Positions 1-8,418 of a DNA stretch of 64,000 nt are shown in pieces (the first letter of the stretch is position 1; each line of letters begins with the position of its first letter). The DNA lies in assembly GCF_030812415.1 (NCBI RefSeq), contig NZ_JAUSST010000002.1, positions 868,001-932,000 of the forward strand, written 5' to 3'. The notes under the pieces were generated by a model. The model ran no database searches. It was given only the letters and a program-made list of their open reading frames with translations, and had not been told where the DNA came from. Both the position numbers and the translations under genes were made by a program. The stretch comes from Paenibacillus harenae (lineage in GTDB: Bacteria > Bacillota > Bacilli > Paenibacillales > Paenibacillaceae).

Positions 1-1835
1 CATGGCATTTGGCACATTATTTGGAGCTAGACGAGACAGACACTTGCCGTGTCGTATTTAATGAAATTACGAAGCAAGCCGTGAAGGATGCGTTCAAGAC
101 GCCGCGGAAGATCAATATGGATTTGGTTAACGCGCAGCAGGCAAGACGCATTTTGGACCGTCTTGTAGGTTATAAGATCAGCCCGCTTCTATGGAAGAAA
201 GTGAAGAAGGGATTATCCGCCGGACGCGTGCAATCGGTAGCGGTTAAGCTCATTATCGATCGCGACAACGAGATCGACGCTTTCGTGCCGGAGGAGTATT
301 GGTCCATTACCGCGAAGCTGACCCATTCCGGCATCCCGTTCGACGCCAAGTATTATTCGGTTAACGGGGAGAAGAAGGAATTAGGCAAGGAAGCGGACGT
401 GCAAGAAGTGCTAAGCGCTATGAGAGGCGAGAAGTTCAGCGTCTCCGACGTTCGGGAGAAGGAGCGGCTTCGCAATCCGGCTCCGCCGTTCATAACGAGC
501 TCTTTGCAGCAGGAGGCGGCCAGAAAGCTGGGTTTCCGCGCTTCCAAGACGATGTCCGTCGCTCAGCAGCTCTATGAGGGCGTAGAGCTTGGCAAGGAAG
601 GTACAGTCGGTCTAATTTCTTATATGAGAACGGATTCTACTCGCATATCGCCAGTTGCCCAGGAAGAAGCGAAAGAGTACATTACGACGAAGTACGGTCC
701 GGCGTTCGCGCCCGAGCAGCCGCGCGTCTACACGAAGAAGAACAGCAATGCGCAGGATGCGCACGAAGCGATTCGTCCGACGTCGGTGCTGCGCGATCCG
801 GAGACGGTCAAGTCATTCCTCAGCCGCGATCAGTTTCGCCTATACAAGCTGGTGTGGGAGCGCTTCGTATCCAGCCAAATGTCTTCTGCCATTCTAGACA
901 CGATGACCGTCGATATGCAAGCCGGCAGTACCGTATTCCGCGCTGTCGGTTCGAAAGTGAAATTCGCGGGCTTCATGAAGGTGTACGTCGAAGGCAACGA
1001 CGACGGGACCGTTGAGGAGCATAAGTTTTTGCCTCCGCTTGCTGCGGGCGATGTGATCGCTGCCGAATCGATAGAGCCCAAGCAGCATTTCACGCAGCCG
1101 CCGCCGCGTTATTCGGAGGCAAGACTCGTTCGCACGCTTGAGGAGCTCGGCATAGGGCGGCCAAGTACGTATGCGCCGACGCTGGAGACGATCCAGAAGC
1201 GCGGATACGTAGCGATGGAAGAAAAGAAGTTCATGCCGACGGAACTTGGCGAGCTGGTTATCCAACTGATGGAGGAGTTCTTCCCTGAAATTCTTGACGC
1301 AGAGTTTACCGCCAACATGGAAGGAAATCTCGACCATGTGGAGGAAGGTACGGAGGATTGGGTGAAGGTGCTCGCTAATTTCTACGAATCTTTCGAGAAA
1401 CGTCTTGAGGTCGCAGAGGACGAAATGAAGGAAATCGAGATTCAAGACGAGGTTTCCGATGAGCTCTGCGATAAGTGCGGAAGGCATTTGGTTTACAAAA
1501 TGGGACGTTTCGGCAAGTTCCTGGCATGCTCGGGTTTCCCTGATTGCCGTAACACGAAGCCGATCGTCAAAGATATCGGCGTGCCTTGTCCGAAATGCAA
1601 AGATGGCAAGATCATCGAGCGTCGCAGCAAGAAGGGGCGCATTTTCTATGGCTGCGATCAATACCCGGGCTGCGATTACGTGTCGTGGGATAAACCGACG
1701 AACAAACCTTGCCCGAATTGCGACAGCATGCTGACCGAGAAGCGCAACCGGAACGGCCTGAAGCTTCAGTGTCCGACCTGCGACTATTCGGAAGAAGTGC
1801 CGGATGAAGATGATAACGAGGAATTGGCGGATTAA
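1..1835 (+). CDS. topA: DNA topoisomerase I (type IA), 3' part
   Basis: TopA relaxes negatively supercoiled DNA by cutting one strand through a 5'-phosphotyrosine link. The gene enters from the left edge: the reading frame is open from base 3 (WHLAHYLELD) and the TTG at base 9 is internal, so roughly the first 85 residues, including most of the TOPRIM domain, lie outside. The catalytic tyrosine is in GLISYMRTDSTR (codon 621-623). The C-terminus carries three zinc ribbons in a row, with CDKC...C-x4-DC, CPKC...C-x4-GC and CPNC...CPTC pairs, from about base 1467 to 1790. It ends in an acidic tail. The position ahead of trmFO, hslVU and codY matches the Bacillales order. The identity is secure; only the 5' end is missing. 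Confidence 0.97.
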   Translation, partial: WHLAHYLELDETDTCRVVFNEITKQAVKDAFKTPRKINMDLVNAQQARRILDRLVGYKISPLLWKKVKKGLSAGRVQSVAVKLIIDRDNEIDAFVPEEYWSITAKLTHSGIPFDAKYYSVNGEKKELGKEADVQEVLSAMRGEKFSVSDVREKERLRNPAPPFITSSLQQEAARKLGFRASKTMSVAQQLYEGVELGKEGTVGLISYMRTDSTRISPVAQEEAKEYITTKYGPAFAPEQPRVYTKKNSNAQDAHEAIRPTSVLRDPETVKSFLSRDQFRLYKLVWERFVSSQMSSAILDTMTVDMQAGSTVFRAVGSKVKFAGFMKVYVEGNDDGTVEEHKFLPPLAAGDVIAAESIEPKQHFTQPPPRYSEARLVRTLEELGIGRPSTYAPTLETIQKRGYVAMEEKKFMPTELGELVIQLMEEFFPEILDAEFTANMEGNLDHVEEGTEDWVKVLANFYESFEKRLEVAEDEMKEIEIQDEVSDELCDKCGRHLVYKMGRFGKFLACSGFPDCRNTKPIVKDIGVPCPKCKDGKIIERRSKKGRIFYGCDQYPGCDYVSWDKPTNKPCPNCDSMLTEKRNRNGLKLQCPTCDYSEEVPDEDDNEELAD

Positions 1836-1880
1836 CGCTTGATTGTGAAAGGAACAAAAGGCCATCGCGATTGGCACCCG

Positions 1881-1900
1881 TCCTCCCTAACTAGGGAGGA
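1881..1900. repeat. Perfect 8-bp inverted repeat after topA
   Basis: TCCTCCCT and AGGGAGGA flank the loop AACT. It sits about 45 bases after the topA stop. There is no T-run behind it, so it is a poor intrinsic terminator. The arms share the CTCCC/GGGAG core with two other hairpins in the same gap. Confidence 0.6.
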
Positions 1901-1952
1901 CACCGTCGTTATATGACCTTCTCATTCCATTTTTAACATCCGATGCCTCGAT

Positions 1953-1979
1953 AAGCCCTCCCTGCTAAGGGGAGGGTTT
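1953..1979. repeat. C-rich hairpin (about 10 bp), possible bidirectional terminator
   Basis: AAGCCCTCCC pairs with GGGAGGGTTT (one G-T pair) around the loop TGCTAAG. Only three T residues follow on the + strand. It could end the topA transcript, or it could belong to the repeat family seen at 1881 and 2549. Confidence 0.5.
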
Positions 1980-2437
1980 CACCGTGCATGGCGGCGTCGG
2001 AGGGGGAACAAGGGGCTGGTCCCGAGAAATCACGTGAATTTCTGCTTCTAATTTCACACCATGAGCATCGGGGCGATCGATAACCGGAAAAACTCCCGTT
2101 AAAACAACCCGTTTTTCGCTTACTTCAAGAAGTTCCTGAAATAAATGGAGCAATTCCTTCTATTTCACAAAACTCGGCCTAACCATACGATTTAACGTAA
2201 GAAATTCCAGTTATACTTGAGAATAGATTGAGGCGTATCGCTAGTTATGTAACCGACTCAACCTAAGTCCGAATATTCAATCAATAGCCGCAAACCTACT
2301 CAAACTAACTAAGTTCTCGCACCGCAAGATAGCGTGTCCCAAGGGACGAAGCGGTCCAACCGCAAATAAAGCAAAAGATCACCTGTGTACCTCCGACGTT
2401 CTAAATGCACTCAAACAGGTAACTAGTCCCCACTCAA

Positions 2438-2575
2438 CGGGAAGCGGTCCCGCATGGACGATAGCAATCCAAGTGCAATCAAGCTCGCAAACGTCTCTCT
2501 AACTGCAACGTTTGCCATGCGGAGTCCAGAGGGTGCAACCCTTTGGGCCCTCCCTTGGAAGGGAGGGTTGGGAGG
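2438..2575. repeat. Nested inverted-repeat block, candidate dispersed palindromic element
   Basis: Three perfect inverted repeats are nested or adjacent: CGGGA/TCCCG (2438-2452), CCGCATGG (2450-2457) with CCATGCGG (2515-2522), and GCAAACGT (2487-2494) with ACGTTTGC (2508-2515). A C-rich hairpin follows at about 2549-2568. The arrangement resembles a structured intergenic repeat rather than a terminator or a gene. A copy-number search would be needed to call it a family. Confidence 0.5.
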
Positions 2576-2585
2576 GTTCGAAAGT

Positions 2586-2623
2586 CCTTTGAAGGTTTGG
2601 TTATAAGCCTTTGAAGGTTTGGT
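2586..2623 (+). repeat. 16-base direct repeat, 22-base period
   Basis: CCTTTGAAGGTTTGGT occurs at 2586-2601 and again, identically, at 2608-2623. It ends about 30 bases before the trmFO start codon. It may be a replication-slippage duplication or the edge of the repeat island. Confidence 0.8.
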
Positions 2624-2655
2624 GGAAAATATAATCTTGAAAGGATTGACCCACA

Positions 2656-3975
2656 TTGTCACAACCACAAACCGTAACCGTCATCGGAGCAGGCTTAGCC
2701 GGAAGCGAAGCTGCCTGGCAGATCGCAACGCAGGGCGTGCCCGTTATATTATATGAAATGCGTCCGGTGAAACAAACGCCTGCTCATCATACGAACCAAT
2801 TCGCAGAGCTTGTCTGCAGCAATAGCTTGAGGGCGAACGGCCTGACGAACGCCGTTGGCGTATTAAAGGAAGAAATGCGCCAGCTTGACTCGCTTATTAT
2901 GAGCTGCGCCGATCAGCATGCCGTGCCTGCAGGAGGGGCGCTCGCCGTCGACCGCGACGGATTCTCCGGCGAAGTGACGAGCAGGCTTCGCGAGCATCCG
3001 CTCATTGAGGTGCGCAACGAAGAAGTAACCGAGATCCCGAAAGAAGGCATCGTCGTTATCGCGACAGGACCGCTTACTGCGCCAGGATTGTCCGCTCAGA
3101 TCCAAGAGTTGCTTGGCGAGGAATACTTCTACTTCTACGATGCGGCTGCGCCGATTATCGAGAAAGACTCTATCGATATGAACAAGGTGTATCTCGCTTC
3201 CCGTTACGACAAAGGCGAAGCGGCATATCTGAACTGTCCGATGACCGAAGAGGAATTCGAAATTTTCCACGAGGCGCTTACGACGGCCGAGACGGCCGAG
3301 CTTAAGGAATTCGAGAAGGAAGTTTATTTCGAAGGCTGCATGCCGATCGAAGTCATGGCGAGCCGCGGCAAGCAGACGGTGCTGTTCGGACCGATGAAGC
3401 CAGTCGGCCTTGTTAATCCGCATACGGGCAAGCTTCCGCATGCCGTTATTCAGCTGCGCCAAGATAATGCCGCAGGTACGCTGTACAACCTAGTAGGCTT
3501 CCAAACCCACTTGAAATGGGGCGAGCAGAAGCGCGTATTTTCACTCATCCCCGGTCTGGAAAATGCCGAGTTCGTACGTTATGGCGTCATGCACCGCAAT
3601 ACGTTCATTAATTCGCCGCGTCTGCTTAAGCCGACTTATCAGTTGAATACGCGCGAGTCGCTGTTCTTCGCCGGCCAAATGACCGGGGTGGAGGGCTATG
3701 TCGAATCTGCCGCTTCGGGCCTCATAGCGGGCATAAACGCGGCTAGAGTCGCCCGTGGACAGGAGTCGATCGTATTGCCGGAGCAAACGACGCTGGGCAG
3801 TATGGCGAACTATATCACGACGGCCGATTTTAAACATTTTCAACCGATGAATGCGAACTTTGGCCTATTCCCGCCTCTGGAGAAGAAGATCCGCAACAAA
3901 AAAGAGAAAAACGAAGCGATCGCTAATCGGGCGTTGGAAGGCATTGAGCAATTTAAACGGGAACATTTGCAATAA
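2656..3975 (+). CDS. trmFO: Methylenetetrahydrofolate-tRNA-(uracil-54 C5)-methyltransferase
   Basis: TrmFO makes 5-methyluridine at position 54 of tRNA using methylene-THF and FAD. The N-terminal dinucleotide fold is plain ([13 protein letters not shown], glycines 11, 13 and 16). The two cysteines known to matter in the family are present, Cys54 in [10 protein letters not shown] and Cys228 in FEGCMPIE. Its 439 residues match the family length. The start is TTG at 2656, chosen because AAAGGA at 2640-2645 precedes it and the protein begins directly with the FAD-binding strand. It stands alone behind the repeat island. In B. subtilis a xerC-like gene (codV) comes next; here hslV follows directly. 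Confidence 0.96.
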   Translation: MSQPQTVTVIGAGLAGSEAAWQIATQGVPVILYEMRPVKQTPAHHTNQFAELVCSNSLRANGLTNAVGVLKEEMRQLDSLIMSCADQHAVPAGGALAVDRDGFSGEVTSRLREHPLIEVRNEEVTEIPKEGIVVIATGPLTAPGLSAQIQELLGEEYFYFYDAAAPIIEKDSIDMNKVYLASRYDKGEAAYLNCPMTEEEFEIFHEALTTAETAELKEFEKEVYFEGCMPIEVMASRGKQTVLFGPMKPVGLVNPHTGKLPHAVIQLRQDNAAGTLYNLVGFQTHLKWGEQKRVFSLIPGLENAEFVRYGVMHRNTFINSPRLLKPTYQLNTRESLFFAGQMTGVEGYVESAASGLIAGINAARVARGQESIVLPEQTTLGSMANYITTADFKHFQPMNANFGLFPPLEKKIRNKKEKNEAIANRALEGIEQFKREHLQ

Positions 3976-4121
3976 ATTTTCGTAGATAAGCATAGCATGG
4001 TCTACTCGAGGCGACGCATGTATAAATTTCTTCATATAGGCGCTTCACTTTGGACGAATGACAACTGCTGCTCAAGCAGAAGCGAACCGTGCTTGAGACA
4101 TATCATAGAGGAGGCAAAGCA

Positions 4122-4664
4122 ATGGAAATGCAATTTCACGCGACGACGATTTGCGCAGTTAGACATAACGGAAAGGGCGCAATTGCCGGCGATGGGCAAG
4201 TCACGTTCGGCAATAGCATGGTGATGAAGAACACCGCCAAAAAAGTAAGACGGCTCTATCGCGGACAAGTCATATCCGGTTTTGCAGGATCGGTTGCCGA
4301 TGCCATTACTTTGTTCGAGAAATTCGAAGGCAAGCTCGAGGAACATCACGGCAATCTGCAGCGTTCCGCAGTAGAGCTGGCAAAGGATTGGAGATCGGAT
4401 CGGGTGCTGCGCAAGCTGGAGGCGATGATGCTCGTTATGGATCAAAGCGGCCTGCTGCTGATCTCCGGAAACGGCGAAATCATCGAGCCGGATGACGGCT
4501 TGCTTGCCATTGGTTCGGGAGGTACTTACGCATTATCCGCCGCTCGCGCGTTAACTCGTTATTCATCCGAAATGGAAGCAAAAGACATTGCTCGCGCATC
4601 GCTGCAAATCGCTGCCGAAATCTGCGTCTATACGAACAATAATATTATCGTTGAGGAAATCTGA
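4122..4664 (+). CDS. hslV: ATP-dependent protease HslUV, peptidase subunit (ClpQ)
   Basis: HslV forms the double-ring peptidase that degrades proteins unfolded by HslU. The 180-residue protein shows the family pattern: [42 protein letters not shown] and AIGSGGTYA. The start is ATG 4122, 7 bases behind AGAGGAGG (4107-4114); the open frame extends upstream to 4089 without a ribosome site. The N-terminus reads [10 protein letters not shown]. coli HslV exposes Thr after Met removal, and B. subtilis ClpQ exposes Ser2. Here neither Ser nor Thr follows the initiator, so the likely nucleophile is Thr8, exposed by removing a short propeptide (inference). Confidence 0.95.
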   Translation: MEMQFHATTICAVRHNGKGAIAGDGQVTFGNSMVMKNTAKKVRRLYRGQVISGFAGSVADAITLFEKFEGKLEEHHGNLQRSAVELAKDWRSDRVLRKLEAMMLVMDQSGLLLISGNGEIIEPDDGLLAIGSGGTYALSAARALTRYSSEMEAKDIARASLQIAAEICVYTNNNIIVEEI

Positions 4665-4745
4665 TAATCGGGTAAGGTATAAGGGATTATTCATACCATG
4701 GTAAATCACATAAGATCGATGGAATCTATTATCGGAGGGATTAAT

Positions 4746-6149
4746 TTGAAAAATGATGCCTTAACGCCGCGCCAAATCGTAGCAGAGCTGGATAAGTATA
4801 TTGTCGGTCAGAAGTCAGCGAAGCGATCGGTGGCAATCGCGCTCCGCAATCGTTATCGCAGAAACATGCTGGATGAATCGCTGCGCGATGAGATCGTTCC
4901 GAAAAATATTTTGATGATCGGTCCGACCGGCGTCGGCAAGACGGAAATTGCCCGCCGATTGGCTAAGCTCGTGAAAGCGCCATTCGTAAAGCTTGAAGCG
5001 ACGAAATTCACGGAGGTTGGATACGTTGGACGCGATGTCGAGTCGATGGTTCGCGATCTTGTAGAGACGTCGATCCGAATAGTGAAGGCTGAGCGGACCG
5101 AACGCGTTCAGGAGCGTGCCGAGAAGCTCGCCAATGAGCGTATCGTCTCGCTGTTGGCGCCTTCGGCTGCTAAATCGAAGCCTGCCAAAAACCCGTTCGA
5201 GATGCTGTTCGGCAACAACCAGCAGCAAACGAAAGAGGAAGAAGACGAGTCTGACGTGGACTTCAACGTTCAACAAAGACGCAATCAAGTGAAAGAGCAG
5301 CTCGCTGCGGGCAAGCTAGAGAACGAGATCATCGAGATCGAGATAGAGGACTCGGCGCCTAACATGTTCGATATGTTGTCCGGGCAAGGGCCCGAGGGCA
5401 TGGGAATGAATATGCAGGAGTTGTTAGGACAGTTCATGCCGAAGAAGCATAAGAAACGCAAACTGTCGGTAAAGGAAGCGCGCAAGGTGCTCATTCAGGA
5501 GGAAGCGAATAAACTGATCGACATGGACGATGTGATATCGGAATCGATTCTTCGCGCAGAGCAATCCGGCATCATCTTCATCGATGAAATAGATAAAATT
5601 GCAAGCCCGTCGCGCGGCAATGGCCCCGACGTATCGAGAGAGGGCGTTCAGCGCGATATTTTACCGATTGTAGAAGGTTCGACAGTCATGACTAAGTACG
5701 GTCCGGTGAAGACGGATTATGTGCTGTTCATAGCTGCAGGCGCTTTCCATATCGCCAAGCCTTCCGACCTTATACCGGAGCTTCAAGGCCGTTTTCCGAT
5801 TCGGGTGGAGCTGACCAGTCTGAGCTTGGAAGATTTCGTGAGCATACTTACCGAGCCGAAGAACGCACTGACGAAGCAATACACGGCGCTGTTGGAGACG
5901 GAAGGCATCAAGGTGGAATTCTCTAGCGAAGCGATTCACGAGCTTGCTTCGATTGCCGCTGACGTCAATCGGAATACCGAGAATATCGGAGCTCGCCGCT
6001 TGCACACGATCCTGGAGAAGCTGCTGGAGGATTTGTCGTTCGAAGCGCCAGAGCTATCGCTCGAGACGATGACGATCACGCCGGAGTATGTCAAAGAAAA
6101 ACTGGCAAGCATTGCGCAAAATCGCGATTTGAGTCAATATATACTGTAG
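4746..6149 (+). CDS. hslU: ATP-dependent protease HslUV, ATPase subunit (ClpY)
   Basis: HslU is the AAA+ unfoldase that feeds HslV. The protein is 467 residues, the same as B. subtilis ClpY. Walker A is GPTGVGKT (59-66) and Walker B is IIFIDEID. The variable I-domain lies between them, with an acidic stretch ([11 protein letters not shown]). The sensor and C-terminal region has [12 protein letters not shown], and the protein ends DLSQYIL, the tail that docks into HslV. TTG 4746 is preferred over the upstream ATG 4698 because GGAGGGA (4734-4740) lies 5 bases before it and the N-terminus then aligns ([17 protein letters not shown]). It is co-transcribed with hslV and codY by spacing. Confidence 0.96.
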   Translation: MKNDALTPRQIVAELDKYIVGQKSAKRSVAIALRNRYRRNMLDESLRDEIVPKNILMIGPTGVGKTEIARRLAKLVKAPFVKLEATKFTEVGYVGRDVESMVRDLVETSIRIVKAERTERVQERAEKLANERIVSLLAPSAAKSKPAKNPFEMLFGNNQQQTKEEEDESDVDFNVQQRRNQVKEQLAAGKLENEIIEIEIEDSAPNMFDMLSGQGPEGMGMNMQELLGQFMPKKHKKRKLSVKEARKVLIQEEANKLIDMDDVISESILRAEQSGIIFIDEIDKIASPSRGNGPDVSREGVQRDILPIVEGSTVMTKYGPVKTDYVLFIAAGAFHIAKPSDLIPELQGRFPIRVELTSLSLEDFVSILTEPKNALTKQYTALLETEGIKVEFSSEAIHELASIAADVNRNTENIGARRLHTILEKLLEDLSFEAPELSLETMTITPEYVKEKLASIAQNRDLSQYIL

Positions 6150-6176
6150 TCGTTAAGAGTTTTGGGAGGCAATGGA

Positions 6177-6947
6177 ATGACTTTACTTACAAAGACAAGA
6201 ACCTTGAACCGTCTGCTGCAGCGCGCTGCGGGCAAGGCGCTTAATTTTAGAGAAATGGCCGAGGTACTGTGCACAACGATCCAGACGAACGTTTTCGTTG
6301 TAAGCCGCAAAGGTAAAATTCTCGGCAGCGCAGCGGTTGACGTGTACGATCACGACTTCCTGCGTTCCTTGTCGTCGGATGAGCTGCGGTTCACGCAGGA
6401 GAGCAATGTCCGATTCCTCGATATGCAGGAGTCGATGACGAACGTGAAGCCGGACGAGGGCGTTTATGAGACGTTCCCCCGTCTAGGCGATCAAGAAATA
6501 ATGACTGTCGTACCGATAATCGGAGGCGGGGATCGACTTGGGACGCTTGTGCTGACCCGCCAGTCGGGTACGTTCGACGATGACGATCTCGTGCTTGCCG
6601 AATACGGCTCAACGATCGTCGGGATGGAAATATTGCGCGAACGGGCGGATGAGATCGAACAAGAGGTTCGCAGCCGGGCGGCTGTTTCCGTCGCTGTCGG
6701 TTCGTTGTCCTTCAGCGAGCTGGAGGCGGTCGAGCATATCTTCGAAGAGTTGGATGGCAAGGAAGGGCTGCTCGTTGCATCCAAAATTGCGGATCGCGTC
6801 GGCATAACGCGTTCGGTTATCGTCAATGCGCTTCGCAAGCTTGAAAGCGCGGGCGTCATCGAGACAAGGTCGCTGGGCATGAAAGGAACGTACATCAAAA
6901 TATTAAACCATCAGCTTTTACAAGAACTCAAAAAGATGAAAATCTAG
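6177..6947 (+). CDS. codY: GTP- and branched-chain amino acid-sensing repressor CodY
   Basis: CodY is the global nutritional repressor of Bacillota. It binds DNA when GTP and isoleucine, leucine or valine are plentiful. At 256 residues it has the usual length: an N-terminal GAF-type sensor, a long linker helix, and a C-terminal winged helix-turn-helix ([20 protein letters not shown]) that contacts DNA. The start is ATG 6177, 7 bases after GGGAGG (6164-6169); an overlapping ATG at 6172 is out of frame. In B. subtilis CodY represses the fla/che operon that lies next to it. The same neighbour relation holds here, but I could not identify a good CodY box upstream of flgB. Confidence 0.97.
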   Translation: MTLLTKTRTLNRLLQRAAGKALNFREMAEVLCTTIQTNVFVVSRKGKILGSAAVDVYDHDFLRSLSSDELRFTQESNVRFLDMQESMTNVKPDEGVYETFPRLGDQEIMTVVPIIGGGDRLGTLVLTRQSGTFDDDDLVLAEYGSTIVGMEILRERADEIEQEVRSRAAVSVAVGSLSFSELEAVEHIFEELDGKEGLLVASKIADRVGITRSVIVNALRKLESAGVIETRSLGMKGTYIKILNHQLLQELKKMKI

Positions 6948-6970
6948 AAATGGGACGTTTAGACCATTTC

Positions 6971-7004
6971 AGCCCTATCTGAATTAAAAGATAGGGCTTT
7001 TTTC
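6971..7004 (+). terminator. Intrinsic terminator after codY
   Basis: AGCCCTATCT and AGATAGGGCT form a perfect 10-bp stem with an 8-base loop, followed by a T-run. It separates the hslVU-codY transcript from the flagellar operon, so flgB needs its own promoter in 7005-7163. I saw no sigma-A or sigma-D match there good enough to call. Confidence 0.92.
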
Positions 7005-7163
7005 TTATTGTAATAATTTAGGTAATTGTTGAATATTATGAAGTCGGCAAATATCGACACACTCGTCTCATTTTTTTCATTTTTATATGTCGAACTTAGC
7101 AGGAATGAGTGTTAATCTGTTGAATACCTAAGAGAAGATCATCAATGAAAGTGGTGAAACTGC

Positions 7164-7580
7164 ATGAATTTGTTGAATGGCGCTTCATTCAAAAGAATGG
7201 AGGGGGCCGTACAGGCGGCTGAGCTCAGGCATCGCGTCATTTCAAACAATGTGGCTAACGCTGAAACGCCGCATTTCAAGAGGACTGAGGTACTGTTTGA
7301 AGAGCTTCTGGAACAATCGATGGGGGGCAATAGCCTCACTCGCTTGGCCGGTAGAACGACCGATGCAAGACATGTCCCGATTGGTGTCGGAAACTCGGCC
7401 GTCCCTGCTGCTAAAGTAATAACCGATGAAACGACTTCAATGACACACAGCGAAAACAATGTCGATATCGAACGAGAAATGTCGCTATTGGCCAAAAACC
7501 AATTGAGTTACAATTTTTATATTCAGCAAATTAACCATGACGTCGCGATGATGCGTACTGCAATAGAGGGGAGAGGGTAG
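7164..7580 (+). CDS. flgB: Flagellar basal body rod protein FlgB
   Basis: FlgB is a proximal rod subunit exported by the flagellar type III system. The N-terminal rod signature is present (LRHRVISNNVANAETPHFKR). The C-terminus is a helix (SLLAKNQLSYNFYIQQI) that packs with other rod subunits. Its 138 residues are typical. The start is ATG 7164, with GTGGTG at 7151-7156. It is the first gene of the fla/che operon, as in B. subtilis, and flgC follows after 3 bases. Confidence 0.95.
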   Translation: MNLLNGASFKRMEGAVQAAELRHRVISNNVANAETPHFKRTEVLFEELLEQSMGGNSLTRLAGRTTDARHVPIGVGNSAVPAAKVITDETTSMTHSENNVDIEREMSLLAKNQLSYNFYIQQINHDVAMMRTAIEGRG

Positions 7581-7583
7581 AGA

Positions 7584-8033
7584 ATGAAGCTTTCGACAGG
7601 ATTTGACATTAATGCTTCAGCGTTAACGGCACAGCGGCTGCGGATGGACGTAATTTCATCGAACATCGCTAATGCCGAAACAACACGGGCAAGCTTCGTA
7701 AACGGTCGTTTTGAACCATACAAACGCAAAATGGTCGTTATGGAGCCTGTAAAGCAGTCGTTCTCGAGCGTCCTTTCCCAGCAGATGGGCAACAGTGCCG
7801 CCGGCCAAGGCGTGAAGGTAACGCAAATCAAGGAGGATCATACGCCGACCAAGCTCGTTTACAATCCTACCCACCCCGACGCCGACGAGAACGGTTATGT
7901 ACAAATGCCGAACGTTGACGTCATGAAGGAAATGGTCGATTTGATTGCAGCAACGCGTAACTATGATGCGAACATAACGGCTATTAATGCTTCGAAGGCC
8001 ATGTTTGTCAAAGCGCTTGAAATTGGCAAATAA
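7584..8033 (+). CDS. flgC: Flagellar basal body rod protein FlgC
   Basis: FlgC is a proximal rod subunit. It has the rod-family N-terminus (LRMDVISSNIANAETTRA), the family motif around YNPTHPDADENGYVQMPNV, and the C-terminal helix VDLIAATRNYDANITAINA. The length of 149 residues is normal. A strong ribosome site lies in GAGGGGAGAGGG just ahead of ATG 7584. It sits between flgB and fliE in the standard order. Confidence 0.96.
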   Translation: MKLSTGFDINASALTAQRLRMDVISSNIANAETTRASFVNGRFEPYKRKMVVMEPVKQSFSSVLSQQMGNSAAGQGVKVTQIKEDHTPTKLVYNPTHPDADENGYVQMPNVDVMKEMVDLIAATRNYDANITAINASKAMFVKALEIGK

Positions 8034-8070
8034 TCCAATGTGTGAATTGAACTAGAATGGAGGGGTACTA

Positions 8071-8376
8071 ATGATACAACCGATGTCGCTAAGCCAAATT
8101 CAACCGACGAAGCTGATCGAGAAGCCGTCGATTGACAAGGCGACTCCGGCGGAGATGACACAATCGTTCGGCGATTACTTAAAAACGGCGATTGAAAATG
8201 TAAGCGCACAGGAAAAAAACGTACATAAGCTTAACGATCAATATTTAGTAGGCCAGGTGGATGTGACGAAGGTCCTGATCGCATCGGAGCAGGCGCAGTT
8301 AAGTTTGCAGCTTACTTCGCAAATCCGCAATAAAGTAGTCGAGGCATACCAGGACATGATGCGGATGCAAATTTAG
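8071..8376 (+). CDS. fliE: Flagellar hook-basal body protein FliE
   Basis: FliE joins the MS ring to the rod. The 101-residue protein has the FliE pattern: a C-terminal part with KLNDQYLVGQVDVTKVLIAS, QAQLSLQLTSQIRNKVVEAY and the end DMMRMQI. GGAGGGG precedes ATG 8071. It lies between flgC and fliF, as expected. Confidence 0.95.
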   Translation: MIQPMSLSQIQPTKLIEKPSIDKATPAEMTQSFGDYLKTAIENVSAQEKNVHKLNDQYLVGQVDVTKVLIASEQAQLSLQLTSQIRNKVVEAYQDMMRMQI

Positions 8377-8418
8377 CAGTAGGATGGACCTAGCATAGCA
8401 TTTGGGTGAGGTGACAAT

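Larger units (their letters stand above)
1836..2655. other. 820-base gene-free island with hairpins and short repeats
   Basis: No convincing gene lies here. Three hairpins share a C-rich arm: TCCTCCCT/AGGGAGGA (1881-1900), CCCTCCC/GGGAGGG (1956-1976, extended to about 10 pairs) and CCCTCCC/GGGAGGG near 2549-2568. Nested inverted repeats occupy 2438-2522: CGGGA/TCCCG, CCGCATGG/CCATGCGG and GCAAACGT/ACGTTTGC. A 16-base direct repeat lies at 2586-2623. The base composition is more AT-rich in the middle (about 2160-2320). A weakly coding-looking stretch on the minus strand (1965-2153) may be a gene remnant. The whole looks like an accumulation of intergenic repeat elements, but whether it recurs elsewhere in the genome cannot be judged from one window. 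Confidence 0.6.

Noticed and set aside
894..1877. 327-residue open frame on the minus strand opposite topA
   Set aside because: It lies wholly across conserved topA domains, has no recognisable motif, and its Arg/His/Leu-rich composition is that of a codon-bias shadow.
2423..2668. 81-residue minus-strand frame in the topA-trmFO gap
   Set aside because: It is read through the nested inverted repeats and the C-rich hairpin, so the peptide is a translation of repeat DNA rather than a gene.
2863..3462. 199-residue minus-strand frame opposite trmFO
   Set aside because: Shadow of a secure gene; no ribosome site and no recognisable domain.
4698..4745. Upstream ATG start for hslU adding 16 residues
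   Set aside because: The added residues do not align with HslU and the strong GGAGGGA site serves TTG 4746, which gives exactly the family length.
7023..7037. Possible CodY box (AATTGTTGAATATT) ahead of flgB
   Set aside because: It has about seven mismatches to the 15-base consensus, too many to call by eye.
7034..7039. TATTAT as a -10 box for the motility operon
   Set aside because: The nearest -35-like TTGTAA is 20 bases away, outside the usable spacing range.
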